DNA from: Desertimonas sp963732335
GTDB lineage: Bacteria > Actinomycetota > Acidimicrobiia > Acidimicrobiales > Ilumatobacteraceae
Reading direction: 5' to 3'
Length of the DNA: 64,000 nt
Assembly: GCA_963732335.1 (NCBI GenBank)
Contig: CAVSZO010000006.1
Location: forward strand, 62,001 to 126,000
Position 1 is the first letter of the stretch. Each line of letters opens with the position of its first letter. Made by a program: the position numbers and the translations under genes. Below the pieces are notes generated by a model. The model ran no database searches. It was not told the origin of the DNA and worked only from the letters and a program-made list of their open reading frames with translations. This document shows, piece by piece, positions 63,920 through 64,000 of the stretch.

Positions 63920-64000
63920 TGAGCGAGCACGACGCCACCCCGGCGCTCCAACTCGAAGGGCTCTCGGCCGGCTACGACGCAGCCGTCGCCGTACGCGACC
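63919..64000 (+). CDS. livF: ABC transporter ATP-binding protein, LivF type (5' part only)
   Basis: The start ATGA overlaps the livG stop by one base. The 27 residues available read MSEHDATPALQLEGLSAGYD and then AAVAVRD, as expected for LivF, before the window ends. Confidence 0.8.
   Translation, partial: MSEHDATPALQLEGLSAGYDAAVAVRD

Overview
The window is high-GC DNA from an actinobacterium, most likely a member of the Acidimicrobiia (an Ilumatobacter-like lineage). This is inferred from the codon bias, an F420 gene (cofD), DUF3499 and DUF5719 genes, a DUF222/HNH gene, and a gene set that parallels the mycobacterial region Rv3253c-Rv3303c (manB, fbiA/cofD, a mannose-1-phosphate guanylyltransferase-like gene, sahH, accA3, birA, lpdA). 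The species cannot be fixed from the sequence alone. No rRNA, tRNA, CRISPR array, prophage or insertion sequence was seen.

Layout. 1-10.2 kb: mixed housekeeping and accessory genes (SLC13 permease, a secreted protein with five Cys-rich repeats, comF, a TPR protein, a class I amidotransferase, a YczE-like membrane protein, a vanadium-haloperoxidase/PAP2-type enzyme, a LysM/L,D-transpeptidase). 10.3-25.2 kb: ahcY, a Trm112-like gene, manB, large membrane proteins, a CPBP protease, DUF3499, ftsH, a thioredoxin-like protein, DUF5719 and a giant GT2 membrane protein. 25.4-46.5 kb: a cell-envelope polysaccharide region with a flippase, gmd and fcl (GDP-fucose), two GT2 and two GT4 glycosyltransferases, cofD, a mannose-1-phosphate guanylyltransferase-like enzyme, an epimerase, rmlACBD (dTDP-rhamnose), an LCP ligase, a patatin-like membrane hydrolase, mug and birA. 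46.5-59.5 kb: the biotin-dependent acyl-CoA carboxylase alpha subunit, a DMT transporter, DUF899, DUF222/HNH, an LpdA-like flavoprotein, two ArfA/OmpATb-like BON-OmpA proteins with long Thr-Glu-Pro spacers, a MetF-like reductase, lysS and dapD. 59.7-64 kb: a branched-chain amino-acid type ABC transporter (binding protein, fused LivH-LivM permease, LivG, start of LivF).

How the genes work together: the centre of the window is an envelope glycan factory. It makes activated mannose, fucose and rhamnose, transfers them with several glycosyltransferases, exports the lipid-linked product with a flippase, and attaches it with an LCP protein. The L,D-transpeptidase and the peptidoglycan-binding OmpA-like proteins act in the same compartment. 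BirA stands back to back with its biotinylated substrate.

Two window-wide observations matter for any reader. First, more than forty apparent single-base frameshifts break otherwise well-conserved genes. They include insertions and deletions and hit essential genes, so they look like assembly error (uncorrected long reads, for example) rather than biology. Coordinates of broken genes are given as the whole repaired span. Second, at least four families of short, partly palindromic intergenic repeats occur two or three times each, several of them exactly between convergent genes. No stretch over 300 bases lacks a gene. The longest gene-free stretch (about 280 bases, before the ABC transporter) carries one such repeat and a possible operator.
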